Source: Thermococcus sp. JdF3 (GTDB lineage Archaea > Methanobacteriota_B > Thermococci > Thermococcales > Thermococcaceae). Taken from it: a stretch of DNA of 64,000 nt. Position numbers and translations under genes: made by a program. This document shows positions 26,286-34,169 of the stretch, piece by piece. Where the stretch lies: NCBI RefSeq assembly GCF_012027495.1, contig NZ_SNUK01000001.1:62001-126000 (forward strand), given 5' to 3'. The notes under the pieces are model-generated. The model searched no databases. It was not told the DNA's origin and saw only the letters and a list, made by a program, of their open reading frames with translations. How positions within the stretch are numbered: the stretch's first letter is position 1; the number at the start of each line of letters is the position of its first letter.

Positions 26286-27554
26286 TCAGAGAAGAGCCAG
26301 GGCCGCCATGACCTTGGCGTCCTCGACTAGGTTCTTTATCCAGGCGTACTCGTTGGGCTGGTGGGCCATCTCGTCGAGCGTCGCCCAGACAACCGCGGGA
26401 ATCCTGAGCTTCCTGAAGTATGCCGCGAAGGTTCCGCCTCCTATTCCGCCGACTTTGCCGTCCTTTCCGCGGAGTCTCCTCAGGGCCTCCCGGAGGAGCT
26501 TCACTATCTCGCTGTTCGGGTCCGTCGGCTCCGGGGCGTCCATGCGCTGGAGAACCTCGAATTCAATCTCCGGCAGGACTTTTCCATCGAACTCCCGCCT
26601 GTACTTCTCCCTGACCTCCTCGGCAAGCCTCTCGGCGTCTTTCAGGATATCGTCTATGCTGTACCTCGGCAGAATCCTGCAGTCGAAGACGACCTCGTGC
26701 TCGCCGGGCGCTATGTTCGGGCTGTCGGCCGGGCCGCGAACCATCGTCGGCTCGAAGGTGCTCTCCGGCGGGTCGAACAGCTCGTCCCTCTCGCCGTACT
26801 TCTCGTGGAGCAGTCTGTCGAGGTGGTAGGCGAAGTCGAGGGCGACGCGGTGGGCGTTCAGACCTTTGTCGGGCATGCTGGCGTGGACCTGCTTACCCCT
26901 GACCTTCACCCTGAGCCAGAGAATGCTCTTCTCGGCCACCTCGATGAAGGTACCCTCCTCGTTCCCGCCGTCCGGGACGAGAACGAGGTCGTCCTTGCGG
27001 AACAGCTCCGGGTGCTCCCTCATCAGCCACTCGACGCCGTACTTGCTTCCGGTCTCTTCATCGCTGACGAAGGCCAGAATGACGGTTCTCTTCGGCCTTA
27101 TCCCGAGGTTCATCATGGCCCTGACCGCGTAGAGGCTCGCGACCAAACTCTGCCCGTTGTCCTCGCTTCCCCTGCCGTAGACCTTCCCGTCCTTGACGAC
27201 CGGCTTAAACGGTTCCGTGACCGTCCACTTGCTTAAATCTCCGGGCGGTACAACGTCGATGTGGGTGAGTATCCAGAGCCTCGGGCTTTCCTCGCCCTTC
27301 TCACCGTAGTAGTACGCTAAAATGCTCGGCCTGACACCGTTCTTGGCCCTCTCGTCCGGCGCGTTGTAGACCTCAACTTTGTCGAAGGGCCAGTCCTTTA
27401 TTATCTCAAGCAGCTTCTGGGCCTTGTCGTATTCGCCCTCGTAGCCGTAGTCCGGGCTTATGGCCGGAATTTTAATCAGTTCGACGAGCGTCTCGACCAT
27501 CTCGTCCTGGAGCTTCTCAATCTCCTGCGAGACCTTCTCAAGGGCTTCGCTCAT
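26286..27554 (-). CDS. M20 family metallopeptidase
   Basis: A 422-residue zinc amidohydrolase of the M20 peptidase family. Metal and catalytic motifs are LTHIDVVPPGD, GRGSEDNGQS, DEETGSKYG and a later HQPNEYA near the C-terminus; the dimerisation insert occupies the middle. Relatives include dipeptidases and succinyl-diaminopimelate desuccinylase. Start at 27554 behind GGTGGTGATAACC. It is the last gene of an OPT transporter - PqqD-like - peptidase run (13-nt gap), so cleavage of imported peptides is the likeliest role. Confidence 0.9.
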   Translation of the reverse strand: MSEALEKVSQEIEKLQDEMVETLVELIKIPAISPDYGYEGEYDKAQKLLEIIKDWPFDKVEVYNAPDERAKNGVRPSILAYYYGEKGEESPRLWILTHIDVVPPGDLSKWTVTEPFKPVVKDGKVYGRGSEDNGQSLVASLYAVRAMMNLGIRPKRTVILAFVSDEETGSKYGVEWLMREHPELFRKDDLVLVPDGGNEEGTFIEVAEKSILWLRVKVRGKQVHASMPDKGLNAHRVALDFAYHLDRLLHEKYGERDELFDPPESTFEPTMVRGPADSPNIAPGEHEVVFDCRILPRYSIDDILKDAERLAEEVREKYRREFDGKVLPEIEFEVLQRMDAPEPTDPNSEIVKLLREALRRLRGKDGKVGGIGGGTFAAYFRKLRIPAVVWATLDEMAHQPNEYAWIKNLVEDAKVMAALALL

Positions 27555-27567
27555 GGTTATCACCACC

Positions 27568-27903
27568 TTAGTCTAATTCATCCGTTCTTTTAAACTCAAT
27601 CAAATACCTCTTCGCCAGCTCGAAAAGAAACGTCACCAGGCGCTCGTAGAGGGGCTCTGCGTCCTCTCCAAAGCGTGCCTTCAGAGCCTTCCCTATCTCC
27701 TTCACCGTTCTCCTGCCGTCACACAGCTCCCACGCGTAGGCCCCCATCTCGTCGAGCTCTATCTTCCTGTAGTCCCCGTGGAGCCTCCTGGCCAGAAAGT
27801 CAAGCTTTGAGTCCATGGGAATCAGGAGGTAGTACCTCCCCTCGATCTTCTTCAGTTCAATCTTCTCGTTGCGCACTGGCACGAGGTTCATGTACTCTTC
27901 CAT
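27568..27903 (-). CDS. PqqD-like protein
   Basis: A 111-residue protein whose C-terminal 65 residues fit the PqqD fold: IELDEMGAYAWELCDGRRTV, KEIGKALKARFGED, and a closing FLFELAKRYLIEF. Family members bind peptides, best known as leader-peptide chaperones for radical SAM enzymes. Here no radical SAM partner is adjacent; it lies between an oligopeptide transporter and a peptidase. ATG at 27903 is preferred, as GGAGG is seven bases upstream; ATG 27909 and TTG 27924 are alternatives. Confidence 0.75.
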   Translation of the reverse strand: MEEYMNLVPVRNEKIELKKIEGRYYLLIPMDSKLDFLARRLHGDYRKIELDEMGAYAWELCDGRRTVKEIGKALKARFGEDAEPLYERLVTFLFELAKRYLIEFKRTDELD

Positions 27904-27954
27904 GCCCATTCCTCCGGCGTTCAAAATTTAAAGATTGGGAAAGAAAAGGGGGAG

Positions 27955-29829
27955 TCACTTCCTCCTGCCCGTCATGTAGAGCCAGAGCGCTATTCCGGCA
28001 AGGAGGATAACTCCCAGGATGTTGCTGCTGAAGCCCGAGCTCGGGGCGACGCCTGCAACGATGAGGGCGGCGAAGAATATGCCCATGAGGGCCTCACCGG
28101 CGATGAGTCCTGCGGCGCCGAGGACGCCCGGGTCGGTCGGGTTCTCCCCTTCCTCGTTCCTGGACTTGGTGACGAAGTGCTTGACGAGACCGCCGATGAA
28201 TATCGGAACGCCGAGGCTGAGCGGCAGGTAGATACCGACCGCGACCGGCATGACGGGGGTCCTGAACTTGGAGCCCTTCATGGCGAGTATCTCGTCGAGG
28301 ATTATGAGGGCTATGGCTATTCCGGCGCCTATGTATATCATGTTCCACTCGAGGTTGCCGGTGAAGACACCCTCCGTGACCTTGGCCATGAGGAATGCCT
28401 GCGGGGCGGCGAGAGCGTTTTCCTTGGCGGTCGGGGTTCCCGCTATACCGTAGGCCTGGATGAGCAGGTTGAGCACCGGGGCCATGACGAGGGCGGCGAA
28501 GAAGGTTCCGACCATCTCGAAGACCTGCTGCCTCTTGGGGGTGGCGCCGACCATGTAACCGGTGGCGAGGTCCTGCATGGTGTCACCGGCTATGGCGGCG
28601 GCGGTACAGATAACGGCCGCGACGAGTATGGTTGCCGCCATGCCCTCCATCCCGCTGAGGCCGAGGGCCTTGAGGGCGAAGGCGGTGAAGAGCAGGCTCA
28701 TGATGGTGATTCCCGAGACCGGGTTGTTGGATGAACCGACGACACCCGCGAGGTAGCCGGCTATCGAGCTTCCGAGGAAGCCGACGATGAGGAGTATCAC
28801 CGCCATTATTGCCGCGATTCCCACCGAGCCGATGATGTGGAAGTAGAGCAGGAACAGCGGGACGACGAAGGCCGCTATGAGCATGAGGACATAGTTGAGC
28901 GGGAGGTCCTCCTCGGTTCTGAGGATTGTCTCACCGGACTGCTTCCTCTTGGCGACTTCAAGGCCGGCCTTGATACCCCTCCTTATCGGGTTCCTGAGCT
29001 TGATAAGGCTCCAGAGACCACCCACGACCATCGCGCCGACACCCATGTAGCGGATCTTGGTGCTCCATATGGTCCACGCGAGGTCAATCGGGCTGAGGTC
29101 GGTGTGGCCCATCTGGCCGGCGTAGATTGGGATGGCTATGAACCAGGCTATGGCGCCTCCGAGGAAGACGAGGAAGGCTATGTTGAGACCGACGATGTAG
29201 CCGACGGCTATGAGCGCCGCGGAGAGGTCGCTTCCGAAGTAGTAGACGCGGGAGCCGACCATCTTGGCGGCCTCGACGGTTCCCGACCAGAGGCCCGAGC
29301 TTCCGAAGAGCTTGAAGAGACCTCCGAAGATTCCACCGTAGAGTATCGGTTTGGCGTGGCTTCCTCCCCTCTCGCCGGCTATGAGGACCTCGGCGCAGGC
29401 CATACCCTCCGGGTACGGCAGCTTCTCCTCCGCTATGAAGGCCCTCCTGAGGACTATGGTGAAGAGGGCACCGAGGGAACCACCGAGGGCGGCGATTATG
29501 GTGACTATGTAGTACGGGAAGGTCGTGTAGTAACCGAGGACGACGAGGGCAGGGAACGTGAATATGACTCCAGCCGCGAGCGATTCTCCGGCAGATGCAG
29601 CGGTCTGCACCATGTTGTTCTCGAGGATGTTTCTGTCCTTGAAGGCGAAGAGTATTGCCATCGATATGACCGCCGCAGGGATACTGGCACTCACGGTCAT
29701 ACCTGCGTACATTCCAAGGTAGGCGTTTGCGGCGCCCATTATGATCGAAAGGACGATACCCAAAACAAAAGCCTTGATTGTGTATTCGGGCAATGATTTC
29801 TCCGGTGGTATGTACGGTTTCAACTCCAT
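27955..29829 (-). CDS. OPT family oligopeptide transporter
   Basis: A 624-residue membrane protein with about 14-16 helices, matching the OPT family (proton-coupled oligopeptide import). Gly/Pro-rich motifs include IMGAANAYLGMYAGMTVSAS near the N-terminus, PYPEGMACAEVLIAGE, and SSNNPVSGITIMSLL. Start at 29829 behind GGAGGTGCGAAT; the 13-codon upstream extension is rejected. It leads the operon with the PqqD-like and M20 genes. A box A CATTTTTAATG at about 29877-29887 is a plausible promoter. Confidence 0.92.
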   Translation of the reverse strand: MELKPYIPPEKSLPEYTIKAFVLGIVLSIIMGAANAYLGMYAGMTVSASIPAAVISMAILFAFKDRNILENNMVQTAASAGESLAAGVIFTFPALVVLGYYTTFPYYIVTIIAALGGSLGALFTIVLRRAFIAEEKLPYPEGMACAEVLIAGERGGSHAKPILYGGIFGGLFKLFGSSGLWSGTVEAAKMVGSRVYYFGSDLSAALIAVGYIVGLNIAFLVFLGGAIAWFIAIPIYAGQMGHTDLSPIDLAWTIWSTKIRYMGVGAMVVGGLWSLIKLRNPIRRGIKAGLEVAKRKQSGETILRTEEDLPLNYVLMLIAAFVVPLFLLYFHIIGSVGIAAIMAVILLIVGFLGSSIAGYLAGVVGSSNNPVSGITIMSLLFTAFALKALGLSGMEGMAATILVAAVICTAAAIAGDTMQDLATGYMVGATPKRQQVFEMVGTFFAALVMAPVLNLLIQAYGIAGTPTAKENALAAPQAFLMAKVTEGVFTGNLEWNMIYIGAGIAIALIILDEILAMKGSKFRTPVMPVAVGIYLPLSLGVPIFIGGLVKHFVTKSRNEEGENPTDPGVLGAAGLIAGEALMGIFFAALIVAGVAPSSGFSSNILGVILLAGIALWLYMTGRRK

Positions 29830-30068
29830 ATTCGCACCTCCAAACGGTGACGTAGTAGTTGGACACATGAATCATTAAAAATGTTTTGTTGGGCTTCCTA
29901 TTTTACAAATATCTGGAAAATTTTTGACTCTATCCTGTTCCATTTTGTGGTATGATTATTTGAGGGGGATGTACCTTTTTGACATTATGTTATATGCCAT
30001 TCATATGACTTCCCTGTTATCTATTTGGGTGTTCATATGTTTCCATCCGTGCGGGGAAAGGGCAATGT

Positions 30069-30078
30069 CTTATATACT
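30069..30078 (+). promoter_or_regulatory. TATA box of the metallo-beta-lactamase gene
   Basis: CTTATATACT lies at about 30068-30077. Transcription would start near 30096-30100, leaving a leader of about 25-30 nt to the TTG at 30126. The remaining AT-rich gap back to the OPT start (29888-30067) shows several CATATG-containing words but nothing I can assign. Confidence 0.5.
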
Positions 30079-30125
30079 CCCTCTGTGATACCCCTATGTC
30101 TGCAGAAGAACACGGGGGTGGAGAT

Positions 30126-30941
30126 TTGATAGAGATAACCTTCCTCGGTAGCGGCGGCGGCAGGTTCATCACCATAACGCAGTTCCGCTCCACCGGCGGC
30201 TTCCACATACGCGCCAGCAGGAACATCTACGTTGACCCCGGGCCCGGCGCCCTCGTGCGCTCCTGGCGCTACAAGCTCGACCCTAGAAAGCTCGACGTCA
30301 TCTTCGTCTCCCACAGGCACGTGGATCACTGCAACGATACCGAGGTCATGATAGAGGCCATGACAGGCGGTGCACTCAAGAAGAGGGGTGTTCTCATAGC
30401 ATCCAAGAGCGTCGTCTACGGCGACGAGACCCACACGCCGGCCGTCAGCAAGTACCACCTGGACGTGCTCGAGAGCATACACATCCCGGAGCCCGGAAGC
30501 AGGATAGCGATAGGCGATGAGGAGATGGTGATAACCCCGACCCAGCACTCGGACCCGACCACCATCGGCTTCCGCATGAAGAGCTCCCTGGGCGACATCT
30601 CGTACATCCCCGACACCGCCTACTTCGACGGCCTGACCGACTGGCACGACGGTTCGAGACTGCTCATCGCGGCGGTCACCAGGCCAAGGGACATGGGCAT
30701 TCCGTACCACCTGAGCACCGACGACATCGTTATGATGCTTAAGAGGATGCGTGAGAAGCCCGAGGCCCTCGTGGTGAGCCACATAGGCATGAAGATGCAC
30801 TTCGCGAATCCCTACAAGGAGGCCAAGTACATCGAAACCGTCACCGGCGTCAAGACCTACGTGGCCAAGGAGGGCTTCAAGGTCATGGTGGAAAGGGACG
30901 GCATAGCTGTGAGAACCCTGAGACCAGCGAGGTTCGTCTGA
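30126..30941 (+). CDS. metallo-beta-lactamase fold hydrolase
   Basis: A 271-residue metal-dependent hydrolase. FLGSGGGRF opens the fold; the metal ligands are in SHRHVDH (H63, H65, D67, H68), with a further histidine in TPTQHSD and one in VVSHIGMKMHF. I choose the TTG at 30126 because GGGGGTGGAG is well placed before it and the family starts at IEITFLG; an ATG ten codons upstream (30096) is the alternative and would be leaderless. Substrate unknown; relatives include RNA-processing enzymes and small-molecule lactonases. Confidence 0.82.
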   Translation: MIEITFLGSGGGRFITITQFRSTGGFHIRASRNIYVDPGPGALVRSWRYKLDPRKLDVIFVSHRHVDHCNDTEVMIEAMTGGALKKRGVLIASKSVVYGDETHTPAVSKYHLDVLESIHIPEPGSRIAIGDEEMVITPTQHSDPTTIGFRMKSSLGDISYIPDTAYFDGLTDWHDGSRLLIAAVTRPRDMGIPYHLSTDDIVMMLKRMREKPEALVVSHIGMKMHFANPYKEAKYIETVTGVKTYVAKEGFKVMVERDGIAVRTLRPARFV

Positions 30942-30950
30942 GGGAGTTCG

Positions 30951-31172
30951 ATGGGCAAAAAGGCGCTCTCGTCGGTTTCAATTTTCTCCTTTCTGTTCAA
31001 TACACTCCTTGGTGAATCCAACCTATCGCCCGACCCGCTGGTGCCGATGTTTGTCTACTGGCTCTACCTGTTCGGAGCTGGAGAAAAACCCCGCGTGGGG
31101 ATTCTGGTCAGGGATTTTGCGATAATTATCCTCGCCGGTACTGCCGGCTGGATCATAGGGGCCCGCGTTTAA
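30951..31172 (+). CDS. small membrane protein
   Basis: A 73-residue protein with a hydrophobic first part (FSFLFNTLLG), a central helix (LVPMFVYWLYLFGAG) and a C-terminal helix (FAIIILAGTAGWIIGARV). It begins 9 nt after the metallo-beta-lactamase gene with GAGGGAGTTCG before the ATG, so is probably cotranscribed. No family recognised. Confidence 0.65.
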   Translation: MGKKALSSVSIFSFLFNTLLGESNLSPDPLVPMFVYWLYLFGAGEKPRVGILVRDFAIIILAGTAGWIIGARV

Positions 31173-31188
31173 AGATGGAAAATGGGGC

Positions 31189-32553
31189 TCAGCCCTTCCT
31201 CATGGCTTCCTCTGTTGCCCTTCTGACGGTGCCGTAGGCCAGCTCGAATAGCTCATCGCGCCTCTTCTCGCTCGGTGCCTCGGCGACGACGCGAATCTTC
31301 GGCTCCGTTCCGCTCGGTCTGACTAGAACCCACGAGCCGTCCCTGAGGTTGAACCTGAAGCCGGAGATCGTCAGAACTTCCTTCACCTCACTGCGGAGAG
31401 CCTCCCCGAGGGCATTGTATGCCCTCTCCATCGCTTCTCTCTTGTGTTCGTCCGGGCATTTAACGTTCTTCTTGGTAAGGTAATAGGTTGGTATCTCCTC
31501 CCGGATTATCTGGGAGAGCGGCTTTCCGCGCTCGTCTATGAGCTTGAGGAGCAGCCCCATGGTCACGAAGCTGTCTATCCACGGCCCGAACCTCGGGTGG
31601 ACCAGCTTCCACGGTTCTGCGGCAAATATGGCCCCGTAGCGCTTTATCCCATCGTGCGGCTGGCCGAGGGGGATTCTTACGACCCTTCCGCCTGCGTTCT
31701 CAACGACGTGGTCTATCCTTGAGCCGGTGTCGATGGAGACAACAACAGTCCCCCCGCCGTGTTCCTCCACGTAGAGCTTCGCGAAGAGCGCTATTAGGGT
31801 GTCCTCGTTCACGTACTGGCCCTTTTCATCGAAGACCGCTATCCTGTCGGCGTCCCCATCCTGGGCGATGACGAGGTCAACTCCAAGCTCTCTCGCCAGC
31901 TCCCCTAGGTAGGCTATGTTCCCGTACCTCGGTTCCGGTTTCCTTCCCGGGAAGTGGCCGTCAACGTGGGCGTTCACGCTCATCACTTTCGCTCCCATCT
32001 CGCGGAGCAGATAGGGGGCCAAAACGCTTCCCGCGCCGTTGGCACCGTCGTAGAGAACTTTGAGCTCGGTTTCGTGGTTCACGAATTCGAGAACGGCCCC
32101 TACGTAGTCGTCGATGACATCGATGGCTTTTACGGTCTTTATCTCACTCCAGGTGGCCTTTCTGAAGTTTCCGGAGAAAACCAGTTCCTCAAGCTCCCCC
32201 TCCTGCTCGACGTAGAACTCCGTTCCGTCGCCGTTGAAGACCTTTATTCCGTTGTCGGTCGGTGGGTTGTGGCTCGCTGTTATCATGACTCCCCCATCGC
32301 CGTGCTCCCGCGTCCCCCACGCTAGAGTCGGCGTCGGAATCAAACCGAAATCAAGAACCTCGGTTCCCGTCGAGAGAAGTCCCGAGATGAGGGCGCTCTG
32401 GAGCATTACGCTCGACGTCCTTCCGTCCCTCGCAACCGCCACAGTTTTCCCGTTGATGTACGTCCCAACTGCCTTTCCGAGGTTCATCGCGAGTTCGGGG
32501 GTGACCTTCTCCCACAGGGTGCCCCTAATTCCAGCGGTACCGAAGAGCTTCAT
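31189..32553 (-). CDS. phosphohexomutase (phosphoglucosamine/phosphomannomutase family)
   Basis: A 454-residue alpha-D-phosphohexomutase. The phosphoserine loop is TASHNPP (Ser94), the metal loop DGDADR (about residues 236-241), the sugar loop near GAIFAAEPW, and the phosphate-binding RPSGTEPKIRV at the C-terminus. The N-terminus LFGTAGIRG is typical of archaeal GlmM/ManB proteins, which convert glucosamine-6-P or mannose-6-P to the 1-phosphate for nucleotide sugars. Which sugar is used cannot be decided here. GGTGTTATG overlaps the start. Confidence 0.92.
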   Translation of the reverse strand: MKLFGTAGIRGTLWEKVTPELAMNLGKAVGTYINGKTVAVARDGRTSSVMLQSALISGLLSTGTEVLDFGLIPTPTLAWGTREHGDGGVMITASHNPPTDNGIKVFNGDGTEFYVEQEGELEELVFSGNFRKATWSEIKTVKAIDVIDDYVGAVLEFVNHETELKVLYDGANGAGSVLAPYLLREMGAKVMSVNAHVDGHFPGRKPEPRYGNIAYLGELARELGVDLVIAQDGDADRIAVFDEKGQYVNEDTLIALFAKLYVEEHGGGTVVVSIDTGSRIDHVVENAGGRVVRIPLGQPHDGIKRYGAIFAAEPWKLVHPRFGPWIDSFVTMGLLLKLIDERGKPLSQIIREEIPTYYLTKKNVKCPDEHKREAMERAYNALGEALRSEVKEVLTISGFRFNLRDGSWVLVRPSGTEPKIRVVAEAPSEKRRDELFELAYGTVRRATEEAMRKG

Positions 32554-32582
32554 AACACCACCGTGCTTAATTGGGAGGCGGT

Positions 32583-32987
32583 TTAAATACCTTTAGCGGA
32601 GTATATCGCCAGTCCCCTGAAGTTGGTGAGCCTCATAGTCCTCGGCATGGTGTCCCCGGTGAGCGGGAGGATGTAAACGGGGACGTGGAGTTTCCGCCCG
32701 AGCCCCAGGATGGGCCGCACTATCTCCGGGGTCGGCCTCACGGAGTAAAGCGCCGCGACCCCCTCGTAGAGTCCCACGTTTGGGCTGAAGAGGTCGTCCC
32801 TGACGGCGTTCAGGCCGAGCTCCACCGCCCTCTCGACTGACGCAGGGTTCCAGTCAACGGCCAGAACGTCGTAGCCCAGTTCCTTGAGTCTGAGCGCCAC
32901 TTTGAACTGGAAGCCTATTCCAAGCTCGGCTATCCTGCCCTTCGGCACCTCCCTGGCCAGAAAATCGGCGAAGTCCTCTATACTCAT
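32583..32987 (-). CDS. UPF0146 family protein
   Basis: A 134-residue protein with a Rossmann-like start (GRIAELGIGFQFKVALRLKE, then VLAVDWNPASVERA), as in the archaeal UPF0146 family, which resembles a shortened methyltransferase. Typical catalytic motif IV is absent, so an enzymatic role is unproven. It stands between the mutase and the maltodextrin operon, with its own upstream gap. Confidence 0.8.
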   Translation of the reverse strand: MSIEDFADFLAREVPKGRIAELGIGFQFKVALRLKELGYDVLAVDWNPASVERAVELGLNAVRDDLFSPNVGLYEGVAALYSVRPTPEIVRPILGLGRKLHVPVYILPLTGDTMPRTMRLTNFRGLAIYSAKGI

Positions 32988-33020
32988 GGAAAAAAAATAG
33001 GGAAGGGGATTTAAAAAGCT

Positions 33021-34139
33021 TCAGAATACAGCCTTTCCACTTCCCTTCTCGAAGACGTGGACTTTGCGCATGTCGAAGACCACGTCAACCTCCTGGCCCT
33101 CCACGACCTTGGACTCCGAGCGGAAGGCGCCGAGGAAGTTTATGTCGCCGACCCTCAGGTGGACTATCTTCTCGCTCCCCAGGTTCTCTATGATCTCCAC
33201 CATGGCCCGCGCCATGTTCTCGCCCGGTATCTTTACCTGGGCGAACATTGCGTCGTAGAGGTCCTCAGGACGGATTCCGAAGGTAACCTCCTTTCCAAGG
33301 AGCCCCCTGTCCCTCAGAACCTCCGCCTGGTCGGGGAGGAGCTTCAGCCTGAACTCGCCGAAGTCGGCGAAACCGTCCTCCGTTATGGTGGCATCGATGA
33401 AGTTCATCGGAGGGGCCCCGATGAAGCCCGCGACGAAGGTGTTGGCGGGCCTGTTGTAGACTTCGTCGGGAGTTCCGACCTGCTGGAGCACACCCTGGTT
33501 GATGACCGCTATCCTGTCGCCCATCGTCATTGCCTCCACCTGGTCGTGGGTGACGTAGATGGTGGTGACTCCGAGCTGCTTCTGGAGCCTCTTCAGCTCG
33601 GCGCGCATCTTGACACGGAGCTTGGCGTCGAGGTTGCTCAGCGGCTCGTCCATCAGGAAGACGTGCGGTTTTCTCACTATGGCCCTTCCGAGCGCAACAC
33701 GCTGTCTCTGACCTCCAGAGAGCTCCCTCGGTTTCCTCTTCAGAAACTCGGTGAGGCCCAGCATCTCGGCGACTTCCCTGACCCTTTCGTCGATCTCGGC
33801 CTTCGGGACCTTTCTGAGCTTGAGGGGAAACGCAATGTTGTCGTAGACCGTCATGTGCGGATAGAGGGCGTAGCTCTGGAAGACCATGGCTATGTCCCTG
33901 TCCTTGGGCGGGACGAAGATCCCCTTTTCGGGGTCTGCCACGAGCGTATCCCCTATGTACACCTGCCCCCTGCTCGGCTCCTCCAGTCCCGCTATCATCC
34001 TCAGCGTCGTCGTCTTTCCGCAGCCGCTCGGGCCGAGGAGTATCATGAATTCTCCATCCTTAACCTCGAGGTTCATGTCTTTGACGGCGGTGAACTCCCC
34101 AAACTGCTTCCAGACGTTGATGAGCTTGACTTCGGCCAT
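33021..34139 (-). CDS. malK: maltodextrin/trehalose ABC transporter ATPase MalK
   Basis: A 372-residue ATPase of the CUT1 sugar importer family. Walker A GPSGCGKTT (about residues 36-44), signature LSGGQRQR, Walker B VFLMDEPLSNLD and switch YVTHDQ are all present; the C-terminal 130 residues form the regulatory OB-type domain, beginning near FIGAPPMNFI. It is last in the malE-malF-malG-apu-malK operon, 30 nt after the amylopullulanase gene, with GAGGTGATAGA before the ATG. Confidence 0.94.
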   Translation of the reverse strand: MAEVKLINVWKQFGEFTAVKDMNLEVKDGEFMILLGPSGCGKTTTLRMIAGLEEPSRGQVYIGDTLVADPEKGIFVPPKDRDIAMVFQSYALYPHMTVYDNIAFPLKLRKVPKAEIDERVREVAEMLGLTEFLKRKPRELSGGQRQRVALGRAIVRKPHVFLMDEPLSNLDAKLRVKMRAELKRLQKQLGVTTIYVTHDQVEAMTMGDRIAVINQGVLQQVGTPDEVYNRPANTFVAGFIGAPPMNFIDATITEDGFADFGEFRLKLLPDQAEVLRDRGLLGKEVTFGIRPEDLYDAMFAQVKIPGENMARAMVEIIENLGSEKIVHLRVGDINFLGAFRSESKVVEGQEVDVVFDMRKVHVFEKGSGKAVF

Positions 34140-34169
34140 TCTATCACCTCAAAAATTTGAAATGAAAGG

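Noticed and set aside
29870-30067. Several CATATG words upstream of the metallo-beta-lactamase gene
   Set aside because: CATATG is a self-complementary 6-mer expected in AT-rich gaps; copies are not regularly spaced and no longer dyad surrounds them.
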